From Phycicoccus avicenniae_A (GTDB taxonomy: Bacteria; Actinomycetota; Actinomycetes; Actinomycetales; Dermatophilaceae): a DNA stretch of 64,000 bases. The position numbers and the translations under genes are program-made. Positions 15,406 to 23,535 of this stretch are shown piece by piece. Position 1 is the stretch's first letter. Every line of letters starts with the position of its first letter. The stretch covers positions 193,177 through 257,176 of the forward strand of contig NZ_JBNVZV010000004.1 in NCBI RefSeq assembly GCF_050496545.1, given 5' to 3'. Below the pieces are notes generated by a model. The model did not search any database. It was not told where the DNA came from and worked only from the letters and a program-made list of their open reading frames with translations.

Positions 15406-15451
15406 GCGTCCTCCTCGACGAGACGTGCTGCCGCCACCGTGCCGCGTGATG

Positions 15452-15475
15452 TATCTCGATGTCAAGAAACTTGAC
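15452..15475. promoter_or_regulatory. Probable MarR operator between tam and marR
   Basis: Two overlapping dyads: TATCTCGA/TCAAGAAA (15452-15469, imperfect) and the perfect GTCAAG-AAA-CTTGAC (15461-15475). The first resembles the TATCTTGA..TCAAGATA sites of many MarR proteins. It lies in the 88-base divergent gap; the minus strand also shows TTGACA (15465-15460), a good -35 for tam. Confidence 0.6.
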
Positions 15476-15481
15476 GGGGAG

Positions 15482-15487
15482 TAGCAT
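15482..15487 (+). promoter_or_regulatory. -10 hexamer of marR (TAGCAT)
   Basis: TAGCAT ends six bases before the ATG at 15494, the leaderless spacing seen repeatedly in this window. The operator dyad lies just upstream, suiting autorepression. Confidence 0.4.
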
Positions 15488-15493
15488 CGCCGC

Positions 15494-15994
15494 ATGCCCG
15501 CTGACGACGTCGACCGTATCGTCTCGGCGTGGCGCCGGGAGCGTCCCGACCTCGACGTCACCCCCCTCGAGGTGCTCTCGCGCATCTCCCGCCTGGCCCG
15601 TCGGCTCGACCTCGCCCGCGGTCGCGCCTTCGCCGGCACCGGCCTGGACTCGTGGGAGTTCGACGTGCTCTCGGCCCTGCGCCGCACCGGCGACCCCCAC
15701 GAGCTGAGCCCCGGCCAGCTGGTCAGCGAGACGCTCGTGACGAGCGGGACGATGACCAACCGGGTCGACCGGCTCGCGGCGCGCGGCTTCGTCGAGCGCC
15801 ACCCCGACCCCGCCGACCGGCGCGGCGTGCTCGTCCGGCTGACCCGCGACGGGATGGCCGTCGTCGACTCCGCGCTCGCCGAGCTGCTGGCCCACGAGCG
15901 CGACCTGCTCTCCGAGCTCGAGCCGGCCGAGCGCGAGCTGCTCGCCGACCTGCTGCGCCGGCTCCTGCGGCCCTTCGAGTCCGGCACCGGCTGA
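15494..15994 (+). CDS. MarR-family transcriptional regulator
   Basis: A 166-residue winged-helix regulator. The DNA-binding part covers residues 50-115: WEFDVLSALRRTGDPHELSP, then SETLVTSGTMTNRVDRLAAR, then the wing GFVERHPDPADRRGVLVRLT, where DxR is the family hallmark. It has a longer N-terminal helix (residues 1-35) than E. coli MarR, used for dimerisation. The divergent Tam gene and the shared dyad suggest that it represses both. Ligand unknown. No ribosome binding site precedes the ATG. Confidence 0.9.
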   Translation: MPADDVDRIVSAWRRERPDLDVTPLEVLSRISRLARRLDLARGRAFAGTGLDSWEFDVLSALRRTGDPHELSPGQLVSETLVTSGTMTNRVDRLAARGFVERHPDPADRRGVLVRLTRDGMAVVDSALAELLAHERDLLSELEPAERELLADLLRRLLRPFESGTG

Positions 15995-16005
15995 CCCGGC
16001 CCCCC

Positions 16006-16833
16006 TCAGCCGGAGAGGGCCGCCCGCACCCACGCCAGCACGCGTCCGCCCTCGGACGAGACGGTGGCGTCGTTGCCGACCCCGTCGGTCACGACGTCCC
16101 AGCCGTGCCGGTCGCCCTCGAGGCGCCACCGGTCCGCGACCCGTGCCGGTGACGCCGCCACCGCGTCGTCGAGGACGCCCCCGTCGATGCCCGTGTCGCC
16201 GTCCGAGGAGACGACGAGCAGCGGCACGGTGGTGGCCCGCCCCGCCTCGACGGCGTCCGGCACCCCCTGCCAGCGGTCCGGCCCGGAGAGGTCGACGACC
16301 GCGTCCGCGCCGGCCGCCTGACCCACCCCGAGGGCGCGGGCCCCGCCCATCGACGCCCCGACCACCGCCACCGCGGATGCCCCGCGCGCCCGGGCGGCGT
16401 CGACCGCCGCCGCGACCTGACCGCGGGTGTCGCCGGTGAGCGCAGGGGTGCACCGGGAGGCGCCGTGGACGCAGTCGTCGACGGCCAGCGCCAGCACCCC
16501 GCGCTCGCCGAGCCAGCGCGCGTAGGGCACCCATCCGCACAGCCCGCCGGCGCCGGTCTGGTGCAGCAGCACCACGGCCACCGTGCCCGCCCCGTACGCC
16601 ACCGAGGTGAGCGCCGACCCGTCCGCGGCCTCCAGGGGCTCGAGGTCGCCCGGCCCGTCGACGAAGCAGCGCTCGGCGACCGTCGCCGGGGCCGCGGTGG
16701 GCAGCGGCGTGACGGTGCGCGACGGTCCGCGCGAGGACCCGTCTCCCGGCCCGTTCCCGGCCCCGGGGCCGCCCGCGCACCCCCCGAGGACCGCCATCGC
16801 CAGCACTCCCGTCGCCCACCCGCCCCATCGCAT
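16006..16833 (-). CDS. Lipoprotein with alpha/beta-hydrolase (dienelactone hydrolase-like) domain
   Basis: A 275-residue exported lipoprotein. A hydrophobic leader ends in the lipobox LGGC (residues 16-19), followed by a Gly/Ser/Pro linker. The hydrolase part has the strand VAVVLLHQTGAGG, the nucleophile elbow GASMGG and a late acid/base pair (SSDGDTG, DRHGW). It should act at the outer face of the membrane; substrate unknown. The start codon lies inside the PadR operator, and the padR gene is divergent, so expression is probably repressed directly by PadR. No ribosome binding site is seen. Confidence 0.78.
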   Translation of the reverse strand: MRWGGWATGVLAMAVLGGCAGGPGAGNGPGDGSSRGPSRTVTPLPTAAPATVAERCFVDGPGDLEPLEAADGSALTSVAYGAGTVAVVLLHQTGAGGLCGWVPYARWLGERGVLALAVDDCVHGASRCTPALTGDTRGQVAAAVDAARARGASAVAVVGASMGGARALGVGQAAGADAVVDLSGPDRWQGVPDAVEAGRATTVPLLVVSSDGDTGIDGGVLDDAVAASPARVADRWRLEGDRHGWDVVTDGVGNDATVSSEGGRVLAWVRAALSG

Positions 16834-16852
16834 ATGTCGACTCTGACATATG
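16831..16852. promoter_or_regulatory. PadR operator: perfect 8-bp inverted repeat
   Basis: CATATGTC and GACATATG are separated by six bases (16831-16838, 16845-16852). PadR proteins recognise ATGT-N8/10-ACAT; here ATGT and ACAT stand ten bases apart. The left arm contains the ATG of the lipoprotein gene, and padR begins 17 bases beyond the right arm. Confidence 0.8.
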
Positions 16853-16868
16853 GCACTAGCCTGCGTCC

Positions 16869-17426
16869 ATGCCCTCGGACCTCGGCCACGCGCTGCTCGG
16901 GCTGCTCGCCCGCCGGCCGTCCACCGGCTACGACCTGGCCCGGCGGATGCAGCGCCCCGTCGGCTGGTTCTGGACCGCGGGCCACAGCCAGGTCTACCCG
17001 GAGCTGGCCCGCCTGGAGGCCGACGGCCTCGTCGAGCACGAGGTCGTGCCGGGCCGCGGGCCGCGGGCGACCAAGCGCTACCGTCCGACCGCGGTCGGCA
17101 CCGAGGCGCTGCGGACCTGGGTCGCCGCCGAGCTCGAGCCCCAGCCGGTCCGCGACCTCGAGGTCCTACGGCTGTGGTCGGTGTGGCTCGTGGACGCCGA
17201 GGCGGCGACCGACCTCGTGCGCCGGGTGCGCGCCGGCCACGCCGAGCGGCTCGCGGCCTACGAGGCCGACCTCGCGACGCTCGACGGCGTCGCGGCCGCC
17301 CACGACCCGGCGGCCCCCGACTTCGCGAGCCGGCTCACGCTCGTCGGCGGGGTGCTGACGCGGCGGGCCGCGCTGGAGTGGTGCGACTGGATGCTCGCCG
17401 AGCTCACCGCCGCCGACCGCCCCTGA
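16869..17426 (+). CDS. PadR-family transcriptional regulator
   Basis: A 185-residue PadR-type repressor with the C-terminal virulence-activator alpha domain. The winged helix covers residues 1-80: ALLGLLARRPSTGYDLARRM, then AGHSQVYPELARLEADGLVE and ATKRYRPTAVG, all typical PadR blocks. The helical tail (from residue 90) forms the dimer and ligand pocket. It faces the hydrolase lipoprotein across a perfect operator. It converges with the ABC-F gene 12 bases away. No ribosome binding site precedes the ATG; TAGCCT (16857-16862) may be its -10. Confidence 0.9.
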   Translation: MPSDLGHALLGLLARRPSTGYDLARRMQRPVGWFWTAGHSQVYPELARLEADGLVEHEVVPGRGPRATKRYRPTAVGTEALRTWVAAELEPQPVRDLEVLRLWSVWLVDAEAATDLVRRVRAGHAERLAAYEADLATLDGVAAAHDPAAPDFASRLTLVGGVLTRRAALEWCDWMLAELTAADRP

Positions 17427-17438
17427 ACCCGCGCCGAG

Positions 17439-19259
17439 TCAGCCGACGACGTCGGCGGCCTCGAGCCACTCGAGCTCGAGGACCTCGCGCTCGTCGACGA
17501 CCTCGCGCAGCTCGCGGTTCAGCCCGAGCACCCGCTCGTGGTCGGTGGCGGCCTCGGCCATCGCGGCGTGGAGGCGGTCCTCGCGCTGGGCCAGCCGCGC
17601 CAGCTGCTTCTCGACCCGCGCCATCACCTTGCGGGCCTCGCGCGCCGCGGCGGGGTTCGGTCCGGCGGCCGGGGCGGCGGGCGCCGGGGCCTCACCCGTG
17701 GCGGGCACCTCGCGGGTCCCGCCGCCGCGCTCGACGAGCTCGTGGCGCAGCCGGAGGTACTCCTCGACCCCACCCGGGAGGTCGCGCAGCACGCCGTCGC
17801 CGAGCAGCGCGAGCTGGCGGTCGCAGACCCGCTCGAGCAGGTAGCGGTCGTGCGAGACGACGACGAGGGTGCCGGCCCAGCCGTCGAGCAGGTCCTCGAG
17901 CGAGGTGAGCGTCTCGATGTCGAGGTCGTTGGTCGGCTCGTCGAGGAGCAGGACGTTGGGCTCGTCCATCAGCAGGCGGGTCAGCTGGAGCCGGCGCCGC
18001 TCGCCACCGGACAGGTCGCCGACGCGGGTCTGCTGGCGCGGCCCGGTGAAGCCCAGGCGCTGCGCGAGCTGCGAGGCCGAGAGCTCCTTGCGCCCGAGCC
18101 GCACGACCGAGCGCACGTCCTCGACGGCCTCGATGACCCGCCGGTCGGCCCAGGCGTCGAGCTCGCGGACCTCCTGGGTGAGGACCGCCATCCGCACCGT
18201 GATGCCGACCCTCCGCTTCCCCGCGGCCAGCGGCACCTCGCCCACGAGCGCGCGCAGCAACGTCGACTTGCCGGCGCCGTTGACCCCGACCAGCCCCACC
18301 CGGTCGCCGGGGCCCAGCCGCCACGTGAAGCGCTCGAGGAGCACACGGTCGCCGACCGAGAGCCGGGCATCGAGCAGGTCGACGACGTCCTTGCCGAGCC
18401 GGGTGGAGGCGAAGCGCATCAGCTCGACGTCGTCGCGCGCCGGCGGCTCGTCGGCGATGAGCGCGTTGGCGGCGTCGATGCGGAACTTCGGCTTGCTCGT
18501 GCGCGCGGGCGGGCCGCGCCGCAGCCAGGCCAGCTCCTTGCGCAGCAGGTTGTCGCGGCGGTCGGCGATGACGCCGGCCATCCGCTCGCGCTCGGCCTTG
18601 GCCAGGACGAAGGCCGCGTACCCGCCCTCGTACTGGTGCACCCGGCCGTCCTCGACCTCCCACGTCTGCGTCGCGACGGCGTCGAGGAACCACCGGTCGT
18701 GGGTGATGACGACCAGGCCGGTGTCCGGCCGCGCGTAGGAGCCGGCGAGGTGCTCGGCCAGCCAGGCGACGCCCTCGACGTCGAGGTGGTTCGTCGGCTC
18801 GTCGAGGAGCAGCAGGTCGGGTCGGTCGACGAGCAGGGCCGCGAGTGCCACCCGACGCCGCTCCCCGCCCGAGAGCGGCCCGACGGTGGCCTCCATCCCG
18901 CCGACGACGGGCGCGTCGAGGCCGCCGAGCAGGCCGACGAGGACGTCGCGCACGCGCGGGTCGGCGGCCCACTCGTGCTCGGCGAGGTCCCCCAGGACGG
19001 AGTCGCGCACGGTGGCCGAGGCATCGAGGGTGTCCTCCTGGGACAGCACCCCGATGCGCAGGCCTCCGGTGCGCGCGACCCGGCCGTCGTCCGGGGCGCG
19101 GCTGCCGGAGAGCACCCGCAGCAGCGTGGTCTTGCCGCCGCCGTTGCGGCCGACGACGCCGATGCGGTCGCCGCCGTTCACCCCGAGGGAGACGGCGTCG
19201 AGCACCTGGGCGGTGCCGAGGGCCAGGGAGGCGCGCTCGACGGAGACGAGGCTGGCCAC
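17439..19259 (-). CDS. ABC-F ATPase, Uup-type
   Basis: A 606-residue soluble protein with two ABC domains and no membrane helices. Walker A motifs are GRNGGGKT (near residue 38) and GVNGAGKS (near 330); signatures are LSGGERRR in both halves; Walker B stretches are LLLLDEPTNHLD and LLLLDEPTNDLD. The linker contains LLRKELAWLRRG, diagnostic of Uup, and the C-terminus is a Pro-rich stretch plus a coiled coil, also Uup-like. ABC-F proteins act on the ribosome or translocating DNA structures. The GTG start overlaps the ispE stop (TAGTG), so it is coupled to ispE. Confidence 0.9.
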   Translation of the reverse strand: MASLVSVERASLALGTAQVLDAVSLGVNGGDRIGVVGRNGGGKTTLLRVLSGSRAPDDGRVARTGGLRIGVLSQEDTLDASATVRDSVLGDLAEHEWAADPRVRDVLVGLLGGLDAPVVGGMEATVGPLSGGERRRVALAALLVDRPDLLLLDEPTNHLDVEGVAWLAEHLAGSYARPDTGLVVITHDRWFLDAVATQTWEVEDGRVHQYEGGYAAFVLAKAERERMAGVIADRRDNLLRKELAWLRRGPPARTSKPKFRIDAANALIADEPPARDDVELMRFASTRLGKDVVDLLDARLSVGDRVLLERFTWRLGPGDRVGLVGVNGAGKSTLLRALVGEVPLAAGKRRVGITVRMAVLTQEVRELDAWADRRVIEAVEDVRSVVRLGRKELSASQLAQRLGFTGPRQQTRVGDLSGGERRRLQLTRLLMDEPNVLLLDEPTNDLDIETLTSLEDLLDGWAGTLVVVSHDRYLLERVCDRQLALLGDGVLRDLPGGVEEYLRLRHELVERGGGTREVPATGEAPAPAAPAAGPNPAAAREARKVMARVEKQLARLAQREDRLHAAMAEAATDHERVLGLNRELREVVDEREVLELEWLEAADVVG

Positions 19260-20188
19260 TAGTCGACCCGGTGGTGGATGACGTGTGCGCCGTGCACCGG
19301 CCCGCTGGCCCGCCGGACGTCGCGGACCGACCCGCTCGCGGTGAGCGCGACGGCGAGGTCGATGCCGGCCTCGGTGCCCTCGACGAGGAAGGCCACGGTG
19401 GGGCCCGAGCCGGAGACGACGCCGCCGAGCGCGCCGTACTCCATCCCGGAGGAGAGCACCTCGCCGAGGTCGGGGCGCAGGCTGACCGCGGCCTCCTGCA
19501 GGTCGTTGACGAGCTGGGGCGCCAGCTCGTGCGGGTCCCCCGTGCGCAGGGCCGCCATCAGCGCCGGCGTGGCGACGGGTTCGGGCACGTCGGTGCCCTC
19601 GCGGAGCCGGTCGCACTCGGCGTAGACGGCGGGGGTCGAGAGGCCGCCGTCGGCGAGCGCCAGGACCCAGTGGTAGGTGCCGCGGGCGAGGACGGGGGCG
19701 AGCAGCTCGCCGCGGCCGCTGCCCATGGCGGTGCCGCCGGCGACGAGGAACGGGACGTCGCTCCCGAGCTCGGCCGCGAGCCCCTCGAGCTCCTCGCGGT
19801 CCAGCCCCAGGTCCCACAGGTGGTCGAGCGCGACGAGCGTGGCGGCGGCGTCGGCCGACCCGCCGGCCATCCCGCCCGCCACGGGGATGCCCTTGCGGAT
19901 GGAGATGTGCACCGGCTCGCCGTCGTAGCGGTCGGCGACGAGGCGGGCCGCACGCAGCGCGATGTTGTCGTCGTCGGTGGGCACGCCGTCGGCGAGCGCC
20001 CCCGAGACGGTGACCCCCCAGTCGTCGGCCTCCCCGACCGTGAGGTCGTCGTAGAGGCTGAGCGCCTGGTACACGCTGGAGAGCGCGTGGTAGCCGTCCT
20101 CGCGGCGCGGGCCGACGAGCAGCTCGAGGTTGACCTTCGCCGGGACGCGCACCGTCACGGGGCCGGGCACGAGCGGGGCCGAGGTCAT
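19259..20188 (-). CDS. ispE: 4-diphosphocytidyl-2-C-methyl-D-erythritol kinase
   Basis: Fourth committed enzyme of the non-mevalonate isoprenoid pathway; phosphorylates CDP-methylerythritol with ATP. A GHMP kinase of 309 residues: VPAKVNLELLVGPRREDGYH at the N-terminus (AKVNL plus DGYH are IspE marks), the ATP loop IPVAGGMAGGSADAAATL, and SDVPFLVAGGTAMGSGRGE. It follows rsmA and precedes the ABC-F gene, the order known from mycobacteria. The ATG lies six bases after TAGGGT, suggesting its own leaderless promoter within the cluster. Confidence 0.96.
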   Translation of the reverse strand: MTSAPLVPGPVTVRVPAKVNLELLVGPRREDGYHALSSVYQALSLYDDLTVGEADDWGVTVSGALADGVPTDDDNIALRAARLVADRYDGEPVHISIRKGIPVAGGMAGGSADAAATLVALDHLWDLGLDREELEGLAAELGSDVPFLVAGGTAMGSGRGELLAPVLARGTYHWVLALADGGLSTPAVYAECDRLREGTDVPEPVATPALMAALRTGDPHELAPQLVNDLQEAAVSLRPDLGEVLSSGMEYGALGGVVSGSGPTVAFLVEGTEAGIDLAVALTASGSVRDVRRASGPVHGAHVIHHRVD

Positions 20189-20194
20189 GGCCTC

Positions 20195-20200
20195 ACCCTA
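20195..20200 (-). promoter_or_regulatory. -10 hexamer of ispE (TAGGGT)
   Basis: On the minus strand TAGGGT is followed by six bases and the ATG at 20188. The 76-base gap to rsmA leaves room for an internal promoter. Confidence 0.45.
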
Positions 20201-20264
20201 GTCAGACGCACAGGGGCGGAGCGGGCTGGGACTCCTTGCGTCCCAACCGGTCCGTCGGCGGCGC

Positions 20265-21128
20265 TCAGGAGGGTTCCCGGGCCGCGGCGACGCGCGCGAA
20301 GGCCGCGACGTCGAGCTGCTCGCCACGGGTGCGCGGGTCGATGCCGGCCGCGACGAGCGCCGCCTCGGCCCGCGCCGGCGAGCCGGCCCACCCGGAGAGC
20401 GCCGCCCGGAGGGTCTTGCGGCGCTGGGCGAAGGCGGCGTCCACGACGGCGAAGACCTCCTCGCGGGTGGCGGTGGTCACCGGCGGCTCGCGGCGGGTGA
20501 GCGCGACGAGGCCGGAGTCGACGTTGGGCACCGGCCAGAAGACGCTGCGGGGCACCGTGCCCGCGAGGCGGACGTCGGAGTACCAGGCGGCCTTGACGCT
20601 GGGGACGCCGTAGGTGCGCGAGCCGGGGCCGGCCGCGAGCCGCTCGGCCACCTCGAGCTGGACCATGACGAGCACCGTCCGCAGGGTCGGGAAGCGCTCG
20701 AGCATCCGGAGGACGACCGGCACGGACACGTTGTAGGGGAGGTTGGCGACCAGCGCGGTCGGGGGCGGTCCGGGGAGCGCGGTGACGGCCAGCGCGTCGG
20801 CGGGGACCACCTCGAGGCGGTCGGTGAGTCCCGGGGCGTGCTGCGCGACGGTCTCCGGGAGGGCGCGGGCCAGGGTCGGGTCGACCTCGACGGCCACGAC
20901 GCGGCGCACGGCGGGCAGCAGCGCGAGGGTGAGGCTCCCGAGCCCCGGCCCCACCTCGACGACCACGTCGTCGGCGTCGACCCCGGAGACCCGGACGATG
21001 CGGCGCACGGTGTTGCCGTCGACGACGAAGTTCTGCCCCCACTGCTTGGTCGGGCGGATGCCGAGGCGCTCGGCGAGGCCGCGGATCTCGGCGGCGCCGA
21101 GGAGCGCGGCGTCGGGGGCGTCGGTCAC
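20265..21128 (-). CDS. rsmA: 16S rRNA (adenine1518/1519-N6) dimethyltransferase
   Basis: Dimethylates two adjacent adenines in helix 45 of 16S rRNA during 30S maturation (also called KsgA). KQWGQNFVVDGNTVRRIV is the N-terminal family block, VVEVGPGLGSLTLALLP is SAM motif I, and VANLPYNVSVPVVLRML contains the catalytic NLPY. FWPVPNVDSGLVAL is the C-terminal signature. GTG at 21128 is chosen: it sits seven bases past TAGGGT and gives 287 residues. Two other in-frame starts lie up to nine codons upstream. It lies between rpfB and ispE as in M. tuberculosis. Confidence 0.96.
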   Translation of the reverse strand: MTDAPDAALLGAAEIRGLAERLGIRPTKQWGQNFVVDGNTVRRIVRVSGVDADDVVVEVGPGLGSLTLALLPAVRRVVAVEVDPTLARALPETVAQHAPGLTDRLEVVPADALAVTALPGPPPTALVANLPYNVSVPVVLRMLERFPTLRTVLVMVQLEVAERLAAGPGSRTYGVPSVKAAWYSDVRLAGTVPRSVFWPVPNVDSGLVALTRREPPVTTATREEVFAVVDAAFAQRRKTLRAALSGWAGSPARAEAALVAAGIDPRTRGEQLDVAAFARVAAAREPS

Positions 21129-21135
21129 GGCCGTC

Positions 21136-21141
21136 ACCCTA
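21136..21141 (-). promoter_or_regulatory. -10 hexamer of rsmA (TAGGGT)
   Basis: TAGGGT on the minus strand is followed by seven bases and the GTG at 21128; this spacing supports that start over the upstream alternatives. Confidence 0.42.
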
Positions 21142-21222
21142 GCGAGGGCCGGCACCGCTCCACGACGCGAGCCGCCCGCCCCGGGGTCCGTGGCGGGCGG
21201 CTCGTCGTGCCGGTGGGTCGCG

Positions 21223-22350
21223 TCAGGCGGCGTGGGCGCAGCCCCAGGGGGACAGGCCGGCCTTGGCGTAGTACCGGTTGGCCACGGTGATCTGCTCGGC
21301 GCGCGAGGCGAGGTCGGCGCGCGGGGCGAAGTCGTCGCCGCCGTTGGCCAGCCACGAGGGAGTCGCGAACTGGAGGCCGCCGTAGTAGCCGTTGCCGGTG
21401 TTGATGCTCCAGTTGCCGCTGGACTCGCACTGGGCGATGCGGTCCCACATCGCCTCGTTGGCGAGGTTGAGGCCGGCGCCGCTGGTGTTGCCCGCGCTCG
21501 GCGGCGGGGTCGACGGGCGGGCCTTGGTGCCGACCTTGACGACGGCGTTCTTCGGCGCCGAGACCGTGGTCGCGGACCGCACCGTGGTGGAGGTGAGCTT
21601 GCCGTCGACGTAGCGCAGCTCGCGGACGACCTTGCGCGAGCCGTTCTTCCCGGGCGTGACGGTCTTGGACGTGCCCTCGTACATCGAGGAGTCCGACTGC
21701 TTCGTCGTGGAGTAGCGGACGGCCTCGGTGGAGGTCTTCGTCTTCGTGACGACGCGCTTGAGGACGATCTTCATGCCGTCGGCGACCGGGGTGTCCAGAC
21801 CCGGCGCGGCGATGTCGGTCGCGTTGCGGTTGACGCCGAGCTGCCCGAAGACGCCGGAGACCTTGGGGGCCGAGGTGGAGACCGTGCGGGCCTTGCCGTC
21901 GACGACGACGGTGACCTTCTTCGGGGTCGTCACGGCCAGGGCCAGGCCGCCGCGGCCGAGGGGCTGCGAGCGGGAGGCGCTGAGGACGGCGCCGTCGGCG
22001 CGCACGCCGAGGTCACGGAGCGCGGCATCGACCGTGGTGGCGGTGGTCCAGTACTCCTTGGTCCGCCCGTCCTGGGTCACGACGAGCTTGCGCCCGTAGC
22101 GGACCGAGATCCGGTCGCCGTCGCCGATGTCGCTGTCGAGCGACGGCACGACGACGTCGTGCTCACCCACGCGGATGCCCTGCTTGTCGAGCGCGTCGCG
22201 GACGGTGGAGCCGAAGACGTGGACCGACTGCGGCGACCCGTCGACCGTGAGGGCGACCGCCTTGTCGAAGTGGGCCACACCGACGGAACCGACGGCGACG
22301 GCGAGAGCGGCCGCGCCCTGGGCGGCGTGGCGGATCGAACGCGAGAGCAA
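21223..22350 (-). CDS. rpfB: Resuscitation-promoting factor RpfB
   Basis: A secreted or membrane-anchored peptidoglycan hydrolase that wakes dormant cells. Order in 375 residues: a hydrophobic N-terminal segment (AAALAVAVGSVGVAHF, 11-26); three DUF348 repeats (VDGSPQSVHVFGSTVRDAL, TTATTVDAALRDLGV, and SAPKVSGVFGQLGV); a G5 domain (about 205-285, TEAVRYSTTKQSDSSMYEG); a Pro/Ser linker; and the lysozyme-like Rpf domain (296-375). The catalytic Glu is in IAQCESSGNWS, followed by GYYGGLQFATPSW. The start is TTG with GGAG upstream. A possible MtrA site lies 244 bases upstream. Confidence 0.95.
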   Translation of the reverse strand: MLSRSIRHAAQGAAALAVAVGSVGVAHFDKAVALTVDGSPQSVHVFGSTVRDALDKQGIRVGEHDVVVPSLDSDIGDGDRISVRYGRKLVVTQDGRTKEYWTTATTVDAALRDLGVRADGAVLSASRSQPLGRGGLALAVTTPKKVTVVVDGKARTVSTSAPKVSGVFGQLGVNRNATDIAAPGLDTPVADGMKIVLKRVVTKTKTSTEAVRYSTTKQSDSSMYEGTSKTVTPGKNGSRKVVRELRYVDGKLTSTTVRSATTVSAPKNAVVKVGTKARPSTPPPSAGNTSGAGLNLANEAMWDRIAQCESSGNWSINTGNGYYGGLQFATPSWLANGGDDFAPRADLASRAEQITVANRYYAKAGLSPWGCAHAA

Positions 22351-22481
22351 GAGGACTCCAGGGGTGGTACGTCCCGGGCACCGGTGCCGGACGCCAGCCT
22401 CGTGGGCCTCGGCCGCGAGGGGGCCGAGCGGACGAAAGCACCTTCTCGCGGCACTGCGAAAAGGCGCTCGGTCCGTGACGT

Positions 22482-22526
22482 CCGGGGCTTCCGGCCCCGG
22501 CCATCAGCCTCCACCGTGCAGGAGGC
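22482..22526 (-). promoter_or_regulatory. Two hairpins in the rpfB upstream region
   Basis: CCGGGGC (22482-22488) pairs with GCCCCGG (22494-22500), and GCCTCC (22507-22512) with GGAGGC (22521-22526). They would lie in the rpfB leader if transcription starts near 22550. The conserved cores of the c-di-AMP (ydaO) riboswitch are not found. The rest of the 327-base gap 22351-22677 holds only the MtrA-like box. Confidence 0.4.
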
Positions 22527-22593
22527 ACCACCCAAAGGTCAAGTTTCGATAACGGCGCTGCTCTCAGGGTGAGACGCCGTCACCGCCTCATCC

Positions 22594-22617
22594 ATCACAC
22601 CAGTCACACCGGTCACA
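22594..22617 (-). promoter_or_regulatory. MtrA-type direct repeats upstream of rpfB
   Basis: On the plus strand ATCACACCA, GTCACACCG and GTCACA follow each other with a nine-base period. Mycobacterial MtrA binds pairs of GTCACA-like 9-mers, and rpfB is a known MtrA target there. The site lies between tatD and rpfB. Confidence 0.6.
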
Positions 22618-22677
22618 GGATCCGAGCACGAACCGACCGTTCACCGATGCGGAGGGCGCGCCCGGCGCCCAGGGCGG

Positions 22678-23532
22678 TCACCAGGGGCCGTAGAGCCGCT
22701 CGGCGTTCTCCGAGAGCGCCTCGCACAGCGTCGGCACGGCGACCCCGAGCACCGAGGCCATCACGCGCACGGTCAGCGGCACGAGCACCGGGCTGTTCGA
22801 CGCCCCGCGCCAGGGGTGCGGCGTGAGGTACGGGGCGTCGGTCTCGACGAGCAGCAGTTCGAGGGGCACGACCGAGAGCGCGTCGCGCAGGTCCTTGGCG
22901 CTCTTGAAGGTCACGGTGCCGCTGAAGGACAGGTGGTAGCCGCGCCGGACGCACTCGCGGGCCATCTCGAGGTCCCCGGAGAAGCAGTGCATCACCGTGC
23001 GGTCGGGTGCCCCGGCGTCGGCGAGGACGCGGAGCACGTCGGCGTGCGCGTCGCGGTCGTGGATCTGCAGGGCCAAGCCGGTGCGCTCCGCCAGGTCGAC
23101 GTGCCACCGGAAGGACTCCTCCTGCACGGCGTGCCCCTCCGGGCCGGTGCGGAAGTGGTCGAGCCCGGTCTCCCCCACCACGCGGACGCGCGGGTGGGCG
23201 GCGAGCTCCTCGATGCGGGCCAGCGCGGCGTCGAGGCGGCCGGCCGCGGCGAGGTCGGGGACCTCGTTCGGGTGCAGGGCGACGCCGGCGAGGACGGACG
23301 GGTAGCGCTCGGCAGCGTTGACCGCGAACTCCGCGCCGGGCAGGTCGCACCCGATCTGGACCACCCGGTCGACCCCGACGGCCGCCGCTGCCCGCAGGAC
23401 CGGCCCGAGGTCGTCGACCGCCACCTCGGCGCCCTCGCGGCTGATGTCGAGGTGGGTGTGGTTGTCCACGACCGCGATCGGTAACGGGTCGGGCGCCTCG
23501 GGCTCCCCTCGACGGCTCGGCTGGGACGTCAC
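22678..23532 (-). CDS. tatD: TatD-family metal-dependent hydrolase
   Basis: A 284-residue TIM-barrel nuclease of the TatD family (3'-5' DNA/RNA exonuclease in E. coli). Metal ligands are visible: VVDNHTHLDI (HxH, residues 21-30), VVGETGLDHF (Glu), ALQIHDRDAH, MHCFSG (His) and VETDAPYLTP (Asp). The unusual replacement GETGLDHF for GEtGLDyy is within family variation. It follows metG by three bases and precedes rpfB, an order shared with mycobacteria. The start is GTG (ACG TCC follows), directly after the metG stop. Confidence 0.94.
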   Translation of the reverse strand: MTSQPSRRGEPEAPDPLPIAVVDNHTHLDISREGAEVAVDDLGPVLRAAAAVGVDRVVQIGCDLPGAEFAVNAAERYPSVLAGVALHPNEVPDLAAAGRLDAALARIEELAAHPRVRVVGETGLDHFRTGPEGHAVQEESFRWHVDLAERTGLALQIHDRDAHADVLRVLADAGAPDRTVMHCFSGDLEMARECVRRGYHLSFSGTVTFKSAKDLRDALSVVPLELLLVETDAPYLTPHPWRGASNSPVLVPLTVRVMASVLGVAVPTLCEALSENAERLYGPW

Positions 23533-23535
23533 GGC

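Noticed and set aside
22351..22677. c-di-AMP (ydaO) riboswitch before rpfB
   Set aside because: Some actinobacterial rpf genes carry it, but the conserved core segments could not be found on the minus strand; only two simple hairpins are present.
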